DNA from: Hymenobacter sp. DG25A
Lineage (GTDB): Bacteria; Bacteroidota; Bacteroidia; Cytophagales; Hymenobacteraceae
Direction of reading: 5' to 3'
Assembly: GCF_001280305.1 (NCBI RefSeq)
Contig: NZ_CP012623.1
Location: 2,418,001-2,482,000, forward strand
Length of the DNA: 64,000 bases
The position numbers and the translations under genes were made by a program. The notes under the pieces were generated by a model. It saw only the letters and a program-made list of their open reading frames with translations, searched no databases and was not told where the DNA came from. The number at the start of each line of letters is the position of its first letter. The first letter of the stretch is position 1. Positions 37,281 through 46,634 of this stretch are shown here, in pieces.

Positions 37281-37288
37281 TACTTTTG
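37281..37288 (+). promoter_or_regulatory. -7 promoter element for the TonB-dependent receptor gene
   Basis: TACTTTTG (exact TAnnTTTG) lies 45 bases before the ATG at 37334. A second exact match, TACATTTG, is at 37202-37209. Neither has an ideally spaced -33 TTG, although TTTTG occurs near 37251. Confidence 0.5.
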
Positions 37289-37333
37289 CATCCGTTTTCT
37301 AAGGCTCCTCATTTTTCACCAATTTTCCCTTCT

Positions 37334-40300
37334 ATGAAGAATTTAGGTTTACGCCACTTCTTACTGCTGCTGCTGACAGTACTTTCAGCGCATGTGGGCT
37401 GGAGCCAAGGCACAACCACAGCGGCCATGAACGGTACTATTACCGACAAGGCCGGCGCCGGACTTCCCGGAGCTACGGTTATTGCCATCCACACGCCTAC
37501 CAACACCCAGTATGTGGCCCCTACCAACTCGGAAGGTCGCTTCAACATCCAGAACATGCGTGTAGGCGGACCTTACACCGTGCGTGTAACCTTTATTGGC
37601 TACAAGGATGCTACCCGTGAAGGTTTATCTCTCTCGCTGGGCCAGAACCAGCGTTTAGACATCAACCTGAGCGAAGCTACCACGGAGCTGGGCAACGTAA
37701 CCGTAACTGGTCAGCAGAACCCGGTGATCAACTCTGACCGCACCGGTGCCGCTACCACGGTACAGCGCGAGCAGATTGAGCGTCTGCCTACCATCAACCG
37801 TTCCCTGAGCGACTATACGCGTCTCACGCCGCAGTCGAACGGCAACAGCTTTGGTGGCCGCAGCAGCAGCTTCAACAACGTAACCATTGACGGTGCTATC
37901 TTCAACAACGCTTTTGGTCTGCAGTCTACTGTAGGTAGCCAGGCGGGCGCGCAGCCTATCTCCCTGGACGCTATTGACCAGATTCAGGTAAGTATTGCTC
38001 CTTTCGACGTTCGTCAGGGCTCGTTTACGGGCGCCGGCATTAACGTAGTAACCCGTTCCGGTACCAACAAATTCTCCGGCTCGCTGTACGGCTTCTACCG
38101 CGACCAGAAACTGGTAGGCAGCAAAGTAGGTGACTTTGAGCAGGACTACCCCAAGTTCCGTCTGCACAACGAAGGTTTCCGTTTTGGCGGCCCTATCATT
38201 AAGGACAAGCTGTTCTTCTTCGTAAATGCCGAGCGTGAGCGTCGTAACGACCCGCCAACCGGCAACTTCACCGCTAACCGCTCCGATACGCCTCCGGCAA
38301 TTGGCTCCCAGACCTCGCAGGCCTCGGCCCGTGACCTGGAAACCCTGCGCACATTCCTGCAGGAGAAATATCAGTTCAGCGCCGGTGACTTTGAAAACTA
38401 CCAGCTGCGCTCCAACAGTGACAAGGCTACTGTAAAGCTGGACTGGAACATTACCCAGAACCACCGCTTCAACATCAAGTACAACTGGCTGCAGTCGTAC
38501 GCCGATATTCCTCCGAGCACCTCGGGCGCTATTGCCGGCCAACGCTCCCAGTCGCAGTTCGGTCTGCCCTTCTCGTCTTCTTACTACACCATCAACAACA
38601 ACCTGAATTCGTTCATTGCTGAACTGAACAGCACGCTGGGTGGTGGTAAGTACTCGAACAACCTGACGGCCGGTTTCACGGCTTTCCGCGACTTCCGCGA
38701 AAGCAGCGGCGGTATTTTCCCGCTGGTTGATATTGGAACCTCCGTAGGTCTGAGCACGGGTGCTGCCCTAAACGGCATCAACGCCCAAAACTCATTTACC
38801 TCCTTCGGCTACGAGCCTTTCTCGGCTAATAACATCCTGAACTCGGATGTAGCGCAGATTGGTGACAACTTCACGGCTTACCTGGGCAAGCACAACGTAA
38901 CGGTGGGTACTTACAATGAGTACTACAAGTTCAAAAACGGCTTTGCGCCTAACTACTACGGCAACTACTCCTTCAACTCGCTGGAGGACTTCTATGCTTC
39001 GGCAGGTTATAACTATGACCGTGCTACCGGCAAATACACGCCTCTCGGAGCTGATCAGTCGCGCCAGGGCCCAGCCCGCTACAACCTGCAGTACTCGGCT
39101 CTGCCGGGTGGAGAGTTCCCCTTCGCGGAAATTACTGCTGCTCAGTTGGGACTGTATGCCCAGGACGAATGGTCTCCGCTCAACAACCTGAAAGTAACGT
39201 ACGGCATCCGTGCTGACCTTCCTTTCCTGACCTCTGACCTGCAGCAGAACACAAATGCGGCTGCTTTGACCTTCCGCGACGGTGTGAAAATCAACACCGG
39301 CGAAGTACCGAAGAAGCGCGTACTGCTCTCACCCCGCGTTGGTTTCAACTGGGACGTGAACGGCGACAGCAAAACCCAGCTGCGTGGTGGTACCGGTATC
39401 TTCACCGGCCGCGTACCGTTTGTTTGGCTGTCTAACCAAGCCAGCAACAACGGCGTGCAGTTTGGCTCCTATACCCTGACCGGTTCTAACACTATTAACC
39501 CTACCACGGTTACCGCTACCAACCCTGATGGCACGCCGTCTTACTTCGATCCAAACGAAAAGGCTTATGTGCCGCAGAACGCAACGGCTAACACCGCTTA
39601 CAACCTGGCCGTAACGGATACAGATTTCAAATTCCCGCAGGTATGGCGTACCAACATGGCTGTTGACCAGGAACTCCCTGGCGGCATCATTGGTACCCTG
39701 GAAGCCTTCTATACCCGCGACCTGAACGCCGTATACCACCAGAACGTGAACCTGCCCGGCAGCGAGAGTGCTCCTTTCGCTCGTGCAAATGGTGCAGACA
39801 ACCGTCCGATCTTCTACACCTTCGGTGCTGTAGGTAGCAACGGCCTAGCGGCTTCTACCCGCAACTTCCAGATCTATGGTCCGGTGCCTTCCAGCCAGGG
39901 AGGAAACACCGCTGCTCGCCCGAACATCAGCGACGCCATTGTGATGAAGAACACCAACAAGGGTTATTCATACGCCGTAACGGCCCAGCTGCAGAAAGCC
40001 TTCACCGGCGGTTTGTACCTGAGCGCTGCCTATACCTACTCCGACGCCCGTTCGGTAAACGATGGTGGTTCTATTGCCCAGTCTATCTGGCGTGACCGTT
40101 CCATCTCTGGCGACCCGAACGCCGAAGCATTAAGTTACTCAAACTTCCTGCAGCAGCACCGCGTTATCGGTTCGCTGTCGTACCGCAAGGAGTACCTGGG
40201 CCACCTGGGTACTACGCTCTCCATGTTCTTTGAAGCTGCTCCGGCCGGTCGTTTCTCGTATGTGTACTCCGGTGACATGAACGGTGACAACCAGACGTCG

Positions 40301-40849
40301 AATGACCTGATGTACATTCCTCGTAACCAGAGCGAAATCAACCTGCGTGATCAGAACTTCTTCGCCAATACGCCACAAGCGTATACTTACACGGCTGCTC
40401 AGCAGTGGGCTGACCTGGACTACTACATCAAGCAGGACAAGTACCTGAGCCAGAACCGTGGCGAGTATGCCGAGCGTAACGGTGGCGTTCGTCCGTGGCA
40501 GAACCGCCTCGACGTGCGTCTGTTGCAGGACATCTTCACCGACCTGGGTGAGAACCGCAACACGCTGCAGTTGAGCATTGATATCTTCAACGTGGGTAAC
40601 CTGTTGAACAGCGACTGGGGTACTTTCCAGCAGACGAACCGCACTAACCCGCTGACGTTTGCCGGCTACAACGGTCAGGGTCAGCCCGTATTTGAGTACG
40701 GTTACCTCACGCGCCCATCTACCTCAACGGTAAATGGTGTTACTTCGGTAAACGCTGGCGTGCCTCTGTCCCGCACCTTCCGCAACGATACCGGTGGTCT
40801 CGGTTCGCGCTGGCAGGGTCAGGTTGGCCTGCGCTACATCTTCAACTAA
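37334..40849 (+). CDS. Oar-like TonB-dependent outer-membrane receptor
   Basis: The 1171-residue product has a Sec signal peptide (MKNLGLRHFLLLLLTVLSAH). A carboxypeptidase-regulatory-like beta sandwich (about 28-120, GTITDKAGAGLPGATVIAIH) is followed by a plug domain (about 125-250, with LPTINRSLSDYTRLTPQSNG and DQIQVSIAPFDVRQGSFTGA). A long beta-barrel ends in QVGLRYIFN. Homologues import complex ligands using TonB energy; the combination without a SusD partner suggests the Oar group rather than a SusC glycan importer. Strand motifs with alternating aromatics fill the second half. Ligand unknown. A terminator follows at 40871. Confidence 0.9.
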   Translation: MKNLGLRHFLLLLLTVLSAHVGWSQGTTTAAMNGTITDKAGAGLPGATVIAIHTPTNTQYVAPTNSEGRFNIQNMRVGGPYTVRVTFIGYKDATREGLSLSLGQNQRLDINLSEATTELGNVTVTGQQNPVINSDRTGAATTVQREQIERLPTINRSLSDYTRLTPQSNGNSFGGRSSSFNNVTIDGAIFNNAFGLQSTVGSQAGAQPISLDAIDQIQVSIAPFDVRQGSFTGAGINVVTRSGTNKFSGSLYGFYRDQKLVGSKVGDFEQDYPKFRLHNEGFRFGGPIIKDKLFFFVNAERERRNDPPTGNFTANRSDTPPAIGSQTSQASARDLETLRTFLQEKYQFSAGDFENYQLRSNSDKATVKLDWNITQNHRFNIKYNWLQSYADIPPSTSGAIAGQRSQSQFGLPFSSSYYTINNNLNSFIAELNSTLGGGKYSNNLTAGFTAFRDFRESSGGIFPLVDIGTSVGLSTGAALNGINAQNSFTSFGYEPFSANNILNSDVAQIGDNFTAYLGKHNVTVGTYNEYYKFKNGFAPNYYGNYSFNSLEDFYASAGYNYDRATGKYTPLGADQSRQGPARYNLQYSALPGGEFPFAEITAAQLGLYAQDEWSPLNNLKVTYGIRADLPFLTSDLQQNTNAAALTFRDGVKINTGEVPKKRVLLSPRVGFNWDVNGDSKTQLRGGTGIFTGRVPFVWLSNQASNNGVQFGSYTLTGSNTINPTTVTATNPDGTPSYFDPNEKAYVPQNATANTAYNLAVTDTDFKFPQVWRTNMAVDQELPGGIIGTLEAFYTRDLNAVYHQNVNLPGSESAPFARANGADNRPIFYTFGAVGSNGLAASTRNFQIYGPVPSSQGGNTAARPNISDAIVMKNTNKGYSYAVTAQLQKAFTGGLYLSAAYTYSDARSVNDGGSIAQSIWRDRSISGDPNAEALSYSNFLQQHRVIGSLSYRKEYLGHLGTTLSMFFEAAPAGRFSYVYSGDMNGDNQTSNDLMYIPRNQSEINLRDQNFFANTPQAYTYTAAQQWADLDYYIKQDKYLSQNRGEYAERNGGVRPWQNRLDVRLLQDIFTDLGENRNTLQLSIDIFNVGNLLNSDWGTFQQTNRTNPLTFAGYNGQGQPVFEYGYLTRPSTSTVNGVTSVNAGVPLSRTFRNDTGGLGSRWQGQVGLRYIFN

Positions 40850-40870
40850 GTCAACCGCTTAGTTAGCCAA

Positions 40871-40907
40871 AAGAGGGCGGAGAGATTTCTCCGCCCTCTT
40901 TTTTTAT
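40871..40907 (+). terminator. Terminator of the TonB-dependent receptor gene
   Basis: AAGAGGGCGGAGA (40871-40883) pairs perfectly with TCTCCGCCCTCTT (40888-40900) and is followed by a U-run. Confidence 0.95.
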
Positions 40908-40995
40908 AAAAAATGTGGCTCAGCGCTTGCAGATTCAGATATCGGCTGTACTTTTGTCCCACCAAACGCTTCACGGCGGCTGGTATTTGAAATAA

Positions 40996-41069
<74 letters not shown>

Positions 41070-41078
41070 CTTTTCTTT

Positions 41079-41112
41079 AAAAGCCTGACTGTACCAGTCA
41101 GGCTTTTTTTAT
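41079..41112 (+). terminator. Terminator after tRNA-Ala
   Basis: AAAAGCCTGACT (41079-41090) and AGTCAGGCTTTT (41097-41108) pair around GTACC-type loop bases and lead into a U-run. Confidence 0.9.
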
Positions 41113-41149
41113 GCCCTATGCTCATTCGTTTTAACAACGGTCTATACTC

Positions 41150-41187
41150 AACAAAAAAGCCCGGCAGTCTGCAGGGCTTTTTTTGTT
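41150..41187 (-). terminator. Bidirectional terminator near the cysK 3' end
   Basis: AACAAAAAAGCCC and GGGCTTTTTTTGTT form a stem around an 11-nt loop, with A and U runs on each side. It is about 90 bases past the cysK stop and also backs up the tRNA terminator. Confidence 0.7.
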
Positions 41188-41274
41188 GGTGAACCAGGAA
41201 AGAGGAAGGCCCGCAAAATGCCAGCCTTCCCCACACCCCACTCTGGCTTTATCAGAGGAGGGCAAGGGTATAGT

Positions 41275-42195
41275 TTAGACGAACAACCCTTCTACCGACA
41301 GATACCGCTCGCCGGTATCGTAGCAGAAGGTGAGCACGCGGCCGCCCTGGGGAACCTCATCCAGCTTTTTAGCTACGGCCGCCAGAGAAGCCCCGGAAGA
41401 CACCCCGATGAAGATGCCTTCTTCGCGGGCGGCGCGCCGGGCCATTTCATAGGCTTCCTGCTGGCTGATCTGGATGGTACCATCCAGCACTTCCGTGTGC
41501 AGGTTGCCGGGAATGAAGCCCGCCCCAATGCCCTGCAGCGGGTGCGGACCGGGAGCGCCGCCGCTGATGACCGGTGACAGCTCCGGCTCTACCGCAAACA
41601 CTTTCAGATTGGGGAATTTAGGCTTCAGCACTTCGGCCACGCCGGTGAGGTGGCCGCCAGTGCCTACCCCCGTAATATAGTAGTCGAAGCCCTCGGGAGC
41701 GTCGCGCATAATTTCGGCGGCGGTGGTTTCGCTATGCACCTTCACGTTGGCCGGGTTATCAAACTGCATGGGCATCCAGGTGCCGGGCGTGCTCTTTACA
41801 ATTTCCTGGGCGCGCTCAATAGCCCCTTTGGTGCCTTTCTCGCGCGGCGTCAGCTCCAGTTCCGCTCCGTAGGCAGCCATCAGTCGGCGGCGCTCAATGG
41901 ACATGGACTCGGGCATCACAATGATAATTTTGTAGCCCTTCACGGCGGCTACCATGGCCAGTCCCACGCCGGTATTGCCGGAGGTGGGCTCTACAATGGT
42001 CATGTCCGGGGTGAGGGTACCATCTTGCTCGGCCTGTTCTACCATGGCCAGCGCAATCCGGTCTTTGATGCTGCCGCCGGGGTTGGCCCGTTCCAGCTTC
42101 ATCCAGACTTCTACATCGGGGCGGTGCGCAAACAGGCGGTTGAGGCGCAACAGCGGGGTGTTGCCAATGGTATCCAGAATGGTGTTGACTTTCAT
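41275..42195 (-). CDS. cysK: Cysteine synthase (O-acetylserine sulfhydrylase)
   Basis: The 306-residue PLP enzyme makes cysteine from O-acetylserine and sulfide. The PLP lysine is in [10 protein letters not shown] near residue 43, the substrate loop is [13 protein letters not shown] near 68, and the phosphate-binding glycine loop is [10 protein letters not shown] near 178. The length and start ([20 protein letters not shown]) are those of CysK/CysM. The serine acetyltransferase gene lies 88 bp upstream on the same strand, so the two steps of cysteine synthesis are together. Confidence 0.94.
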   Translation of the reverse strand: MKVNTILDTIGNTPLLRLNRLFAHRPDVEVWMKLERANPGGSIKDRIALAMVEQAEQDGTLTPDMTIVEPTSGNTGVGLAMVAAVKGYKIIIVMPESMSIERRRLMAAYGAELELTPREKGTKGAIERAQEIVKSTPGTWMPMQFDNPANVKVHSETTAAEIMRDAPEGFDYYITGVGTGGHLTGVAEVLKPKFPNLKVFAVEPELSPVISGGAPGPHPLQGIGAGFIPGNLHTEVLDGTIQISQQEAYEMARRAAREEGIFIGVSSGASLAAVAKKLDEVPQGGRVLTFCYDTGERYLSVEGLFV

Positions 42196-42282
42196 GAGGA
42201 AAACTTAGGTGTTACTGATGTCAGATATTAGAATTAATAGGAAGCGACGGAACTACTGGCGCGGCAATAAGGCCAGGACGGC

Positions 42283-43113
42283 TCAGATAGAAAACGTGAA
42301 GTCGGCAGTAGGGTCCTCGGTGCGGGTGACGTGTATCTGGGCCCGGTGGTATACCCGGGAGTGGGAAGGCACGCTCTCCGTCAGCCAGACATTGCCCCCA
42401 ATAATGCTGTGGCTGCCTACTACGGTGCTGCCGCCCAGAATGGTGGCACCGGCATAAATCACCACGTAATCTTCAATGGTGGGGTGGCGCTTAATGTTGG
42501 CCAGCTCTTTCGTGACGCTGAGGGCCCCCAGCGTGACGCCCTGGAATATTTTCACGTGCGTCCCAATCACGGCGGTTTCCCCGATAACGAGGCCGGTTCC
42601 GTGGTCGATGCAGAACGAGGAGCCAATCTGCGCTCCAGGATGAATATCAATACCGGTACGGGCGTGCGCATACTCACTGAGCATGCGTGGCAGCAGAGGA
42701 ATTTTCAGCTGATACAGCGCATGCGCCAGCCGGTAAAGAGCAATGGCATAGAACCCCGGATAGGTGCGCACTACTTCTGTCTGCCCCTGCGCGGCCGGAT
42801 CGGCCGCCACAATGGCGGCCGCATCCAATAGGAGCAGCTGGTGCAGGGCGGGCAGGCGGCTAAATAAGTGCGTGGCGGTTTCATCGGCCAGGGCAGGCTC
42901 CATGGGCAGCGCCGTCAGGATAGCTGCCAGGTGCTCCTGCAGCTTCTGCAGCGTGGCGGCAATAGCCTCTTCCGTGGGCAAAGGGTGCTCGGTACGCTCC
43001 GGGAACAGGACGTTCATCACTTGCTCGGCCAGGTGGCACAAGGCCTCGCCCGGCACCGGGGCCGCTACCTGCTGATGGGCATGAGCCAGCGTACGAATAA
43101 AGGTAGGATCCAT
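42283..43113 (-). CDS. cysE: Serine O-acetyltransferase
   Basis: The 276-residue enzyme acetylates serine with acetyl-CoA, the first committed step of cysteine synthesis. The helical N-terminal half is the SATase domain. The C-terminal left-handed beta-helix has the catalytic histidine in GIDIHPGAQIGSSFCIDHGT near residue 160, and the hexapeptide repeats continue with GLVIGETAVIGTHVKIFQG. Compared with enteric CysE the N-terminus is extended, as in EpsC-like bacterial forms. It precedes cysK. Confidence 0.92.
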   Translation of the reverse strand: MDPTFIRTLAHAHQQVAAPVPGEALCHLAEQVMNVLFPERTEHPLPTEEAIAATLQKLQEHLAAILTALPMEPALADETATHLFSRLPALHQLLLLDAAAIVAADPAAQGQTEVVRTYPGFYAIALYRLAHALYQLKIPLLPRMLSEYAHARTGIDIHPGAQIGSSFCIDHGTGLVIGETAVIGTHVKIFQGVTLGALSVTKELANIKRHPTIEDYVVIYAGATILGGSTVVGSHSIIGGNVWLTESVPSHSRVYHRAQIHVTRTEDPTADFTFSI

Positions 43114-43280
43114 AGGTGAGTGTAGCTAAGCAGGCCTCCTTATACGAGGGCGCTCAGGACTGAGCGTACATAACCCCGGCGGAACGGGAAGGTTTGGCGC
43201 AGGGTAACCGCACGGCTCAGCGGCGCGTTAGCAGGAAATATAAGATCTGTTCTTTCATTTTTACTCTAGCTGTTCCCTTT

Positions 43281-43622
43281 ATGTCTGACACGACCATCAC
43301 CAAAGTTGATTCTGCCTACTCGCCCAAGGGCCACGATGGCGAAAAATATCTGGCTTCCGGTATCCATATGGCCATGCGCCTCTGGGAAAACGAGCAGCCG
43401 GCAGCGGCGAAAAAGCCCGCCGCCCGCCCCTATGAAACGGTAGGCTACGTTATTAGTGGGCGCGCTGAGCTGCACCTGGCCGGGCAAATGGTGCTACTGG
43501 AGCCCGGCAACTCCTGGGTAGTACCCAAGGGTGCCGAGCACAGTTACAAAATACTGGAGCCCTTCACGGCCGTAGAAACCACCTCGCCCCCTGCCCACGT
43601 GCATGGGCGTGAGGACAAATAA
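43281..43622 (+). CDS. Small cupin-domain protein
   Basis: From the ATG at 43281 the 113-residue protein is a single cupin barrel. Motif 1 is YVISGRAELHLAGQMVLLEPG and motif 2 is SWVVPKGAEHSYKILEPFTA; the usual metal-binding His/Glu set is only partly kept, with one histidine at EHSY. A C-terminal PPAHVHGRED adds two more histidines. The start is set by the poor match of the preceding 29 residues. Enzymatic function is unknown. It is a single-gene unit ended by a hairpin. Confidence 0.75.
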   Translation: MSDTTITKVDSAYSPKGHDGEKYLASGIHMAMRLWENEQPAAAKKPAARPYETVGYVISGRAELHLAGQMVLLEPGNSWVVPKGAEHSYKILEPFTAVETTSPPAHVHGREDK

Positions 43623-43640
43623 TTTGCCGCCTGCCTAACT

Positions 43641-43678
43641 GAAACTGCCCGGTCCGTAAATACGGGCCGGGCAGTTTC
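43641..43678 (+). terminator. Terminator between the cupin and PAP2 genes
   Basis: GAAACTGCCCGG plus CCGT pairs with ACGG plus CCGGGCAGTTTC; this long hairpin lies between converging genes. The U-run is short (TTTC). Confidence 0.75.
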
Positions 43679-43706
43679 GGTTATACAGATAAAAAGAATT
43701 TCCTTA

Positions 43707-44528
43707 TCAGCGCAGGCTCAGCACTACGCGCAGGCCGGTGGCATCCAGGCTTTGCCAAGGGGTGGCCGATACGTGCCCGATAGAGCGGCCGATAGGCTTG
43801 CGGCCCCAGCGGTTGCGGTGCGTGAGGTAGCCCAGGTGCGCCGAGAGAATGCCAATGCCGGCCCCTGCTACCACGTCGCTCTGCCAGTGGCGGTTGTTGA
43901 GCATGCGCAGGGCTGCTACGCTGGTGGCCAGCGTATAGGCCCCTACCCCATACCACTGACTTTTATCCCGAAACTCGGTATGCACAATGCTGGCCGCCAG
44001 AAAGGCCTGGGCCGTATGGCCCGAGGGAAAGGAGTGCATATTGGAGTCATCGGGACGGCGGATGTTCGTGGTGTATTTCAGGGCCATAACCGCCGCCCCG
44101 AAAATCAACTCGGACTTGACAATCACCAACGCCATGTTCAGGCGGTCGTTGTGCGACTCTACGCCGGCCAGCGTGGTAGCGGCCAGCTCCAGATAGGGCG
44201 TCAGCACCAGGTAATCATCCACTTTCGTATGGAAGTTGGGGAAATGGCGGTGCAGGTCGCGCTGAGCATCGTAGCTGCTGTAAATGCCGTTGCCGTTGAT
44301 GGTGCTAAGACCATACCCGATGAGCAGCACCGGAATAGCCGTGGCCCGCACTGCCTTGGTCTGATACCAGCGTTTTGCCTGGCCCGGCACTTCATACTTA
44401 TGCACCGTGTCGGCCGGGGCCGGGGTTTGGGCCTGGAGCGGCGAAGCGGCAACACTAAGCCACAGCCAGACCAGCAGCGCAGTTAGGTTGCGCCTACGGG
44501 CAGCAGGTAACAAGGCAAATCGGCTCAT
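43707..44528 (-). CDS. PAP2-superfamily phosphatase
   Basis: The 273-residue exported protein has an N-terminal hydrophobic stretch (LTALLVWLWLSVAASPLQAQ) acting as a signal peptide. The three PAP2 motifs are KYTTNIRRPDD (phosphate contacts), FPSGHTAQAF with the catalytic His, and RMLNNRHWQSDVVAGAGIG with the second His. Such enzymes dephosphorylate phosphatidate, undecaprenyl pyrophosphate or related lipids in the periplasm. Its ATG overlaps the TAA of the HEAT/cyclophilin gene by one base, so they are translationally coupled. Confidence 0.88.
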   Translation of the reverse strand: MSRFALLPAARRRNLTALLVWLWLSVAASPLQAQTPAPADTVHKYEVPGQAKRWYQTKAVRATAIPVLLIGYGLSTINGNGIYSSYDAQRDLHRHFPNFHTKVDDYLVLTPYLELAATTLAGVESHNDRLNMALVIVKSELIFGAAVMALKYTTNIRRPDDSNMHSFPSGHTAQAFLAASIVHTEFRDKSQWYGVGAYTLATSVAALRMLNNRHWQSDVVAGAGIGILSAHLGYLTHRNRWGRKPIGRSIGHVSATPWQSLDATGLRVVLSLR

Positions 44529-46525
44529 TACGGTAACAGTTCGATACGGTCAATACTATCGCCTATTTCCAGCTGGCTGACTACCTCCATTCCCTTTTCT
44601 ACCTGCGCAAAAATGGTGTAGCGGCCATCCAGGTGCGGCGTAGGAGAATGGGTGATAAACCATTGGCAGCTTTCCGTGTCTTTCCCGGCCGAGGCCAGGC
44701 CTACGGCTCCTTCGCCATAACGCAGGTCGGCAAACTCGGAGCGTAGATTGTAATCAGAGCTGCCCCAGCCGTCGCCGCGCGGGCAGCCGCCCTGCACCAC
44801 AAAGTTGGGCACCATGCGGTGGAAGTTTTTCTGATTGTAGAACCCGGCTTTTACCAGCTGCACAAAGCTGGCCACTGACCCAGGCGCCTGCTCTACCAGC
44901 AGCAGCAGCGTAACGGGACCTTTGCTGGTATGCACCACCGCTTTCTGCCCCGCCGGAATAGTTTGCACTAAGGCCCAGTCAATAGGGTGCGTGGCGGCTT
45001 TGGCAATGGGCTGAGCCGTGGGCTTCTTTTTCTCCAGATAATCGATGGTGAGCTGTATGGACTGCCAGGCTTCCAGGTCGCGGGGCAAAACCAGGCGGCC
45101 CTGCGCCTCCCGCAGGAAAGCAGCACCGGGCAGCTCATTGCCTGAAGCCAGCTTAGGGTCCCGGATAGCCTCGGCGGCCGTGCCCATCATGGCCACATCC
45201 CCGCTGCTGATGGCGCGCTTTAGGGCCCGCGCAAAAGCAGGGCGCTGCGCCGCCGGGAAAGCCGGCTGGTGGCGCAGGGCTACCAACGCCTCGATGCCAT
45301 AAGTGCCCAGCACTACGGGCTGGCCGGGGGCAAAGGTGGCCTGCTCTACAAATGCATACGCCGCCGGGTCTTCGCTTAAGGCTTTCAACAAATATCCTTT
45401 CTCATACACGGAGCTGGCCGCGGCAAACCGCTGCTCAATGGCCTGGCGGATATCGGCGCGGTTGGTCCCTTCCTGCCGGAGGGCCGCGGCCAGCAGCGTG
45501 GCCCGAACCCGCCAGGGCGCAGTTTTATTGGCTTTATCAAGAAATAAAGAGCCGGGTTCCCCGGTGGCATTGGCCAGAAAAAATTCGGCCGCTACCAGGG
45601 CTACCTGTTCTTCCTTATCGGCCAGGGCATCCCAGGCCGCTTCCTTTACGGGGCTGTACATGGCTTTCGTCATGGCGCGCAGCGCGCTTAACCGTACCCG
45701 GTAGTCTTTGTCGCGGCGGGCCAGCACGGCCAGCGTGGGCGCCACCTCAGGGGCGGTTACTTTGCCCAGGGCCAGTGTAGCCGCCGCCCGCACAGCATAG
45801 TCAGGGTCGGTTTGGCAGGCTTTGGTGATCTGGGCGGCAAAGGGCGTGAGGTTGAGGTTGCGGATGCGGGCAAGCGTATTGGCCGCGGCCAGGCGGGCCC
45901 GGTACGGCGTGGGCATGGCCAGCAGCTGGACCACGCGCGTTACGGCGGCCTCGGAAGTAATACCGCGCAGTGCGGCCCGGTATAAGCCCCACGCCTGCCC
46001 TACCTGGGCGCTGGTATCCTGCAGAAGCGGGGCCGGCAGCCGAACCAGGGTTTCAAACGAAGCCCGGGAAGTACTGCGGCCCAGCGCCTCCAGCGCGTAG
46101 CGCCGCACGGCGCGGTCGGGCTCCGAAGTGATACGCGCTGAAAGGGCCGCGGCGCCGGCAGTTGTATCAGCGGTTTGCCCGAGCGCAAAGGCAGCCATGC
46201 GCCGCACCGAGGCATCGGGGTCAGCAGCCAACAATTGAGCCAGCGCGGGCACGGCGGCGGGGTCCTGCACCGAGGCGAAAGCCAGGGCGGCCTCACGACG
46301 GTACGCGGCCTCGGGGCTACTCAAGAAAGGCAGCAGGGCGCTGGTACTGCGCTCATCCTGGGCAGTGGCTATCTGCCGCAGGGTAGCATCGGCGTACTTG
46401 TTGGGCGGGCCAACGGGCGCCGTAACGGATGGGCTGGAAACCGGAACACGGGGGGCACAGGCAGCCAGGCCCAGGAGGAGCGCCGCAGTGAAAGCAGCCC
46501 GGGGAGAGCAAGGGAGGAGTTGCAT
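44528..46525 (-). CDS. HEAT-repeat/cyclophilin-type prolyl isomerase lipoprotein
   Basis: From the ATG at 46525 the 665-residue product is a predicted lipoprotein (FTAALLLGLAAC, lipobox LAAC). Residues 60-500 are alpha-helical HEAT repeats: units such as VPALAQLLAADPDASVRRMA and AALALGKVTAPEVAPTLA recur every 30-40 residues. The last 160 residues form a cyclophilin domain with the catalytic Arg in FHRMVPNFVVQGG (residue 570), CQWFIT and HLDGRYTIFAQV. A longer frame from 46858 adds 111 residues that read like antisense of the divergent gene. The fusion suggests a periplasmic foldase or scaffold for envelope proteins. It is coupled to the PAP2 gene. Confidence 0.9.
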   Translation of the reverse strand: MQLLPCSPRAAFTAALLLGLAACAPRVPVSSPSVTAPVGPPNKYADATLRQIATAQDERSTSALLPFLSSPEAAYRREAALAFASVQDPAAVPALAQLLAADPDASVRRMAAFALGQTADTTAGAAALSARITSEPDRAVRRYALEALGRSTSRASFETLVRLPAPLLQDTSAQVGQAWGLYRAALRGITSEAAVTRVVQLLAMPTPYRARLAAANTLARIRNLNLTPFAAQITKACQTDPDYAVRAAATLALGKVTAPEVAPTLAVLARRDKDYRVRLSALRAMTKAMYSPVKEAAWDALADKEEQVALVAAEFFLANATGEPGSLFLDKANKTAPWRVRATLLAAALRQEGTNRADIRQAIEQRFAAASSVYEKGYLLKALSEDPAAYAFVEQATFAPGQPVVLGTYGIEALVALRHQPAFPAAQRPAFARALKRAISSGDVAMMGTAAEAIRDPKLASGNELPGAAFLREAQGRLVLPRDLEAWQSIQLTIDYLEKKKPTAQPIAKAATHPIDWALVQTIPAGQKAVVHTSKGPVTLLLLVEQAPGSVASFVQLVKAGFYNQKNFHRMVPNFVVQGGCPRGDGWGSSDYNLRSEFADLRYGEGAVGLASAGKDTESCQWFITHSPTPHLDGRYTIFAQVEKGMEVVSQLEIGDSIDRIELLP

Positions 46526-46634
46526 ACGCAGCCAAAGTAGCCAAATTCCCGGGAGCCCGCCAGTCCTGCCATGGCTTCGGCGTGGTTTTAGCTGAGCAGT
46601 AACAATTCCGGTTCGCTCCTTACCTTCGCCCCCT

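Noticed and set aside
37655..38542. A 295-codon open frame antisense to the TonB receptor gene
   Set aside because: It lies wholly within a strongly conserved gene, has no family resemblance and reflects codon bias of GC-rich DNA. The same holds for long antisense frames at 7167-7994 (dnaJ), 49233-50504 (ABC exporter) and 51132-52031 (catalase).
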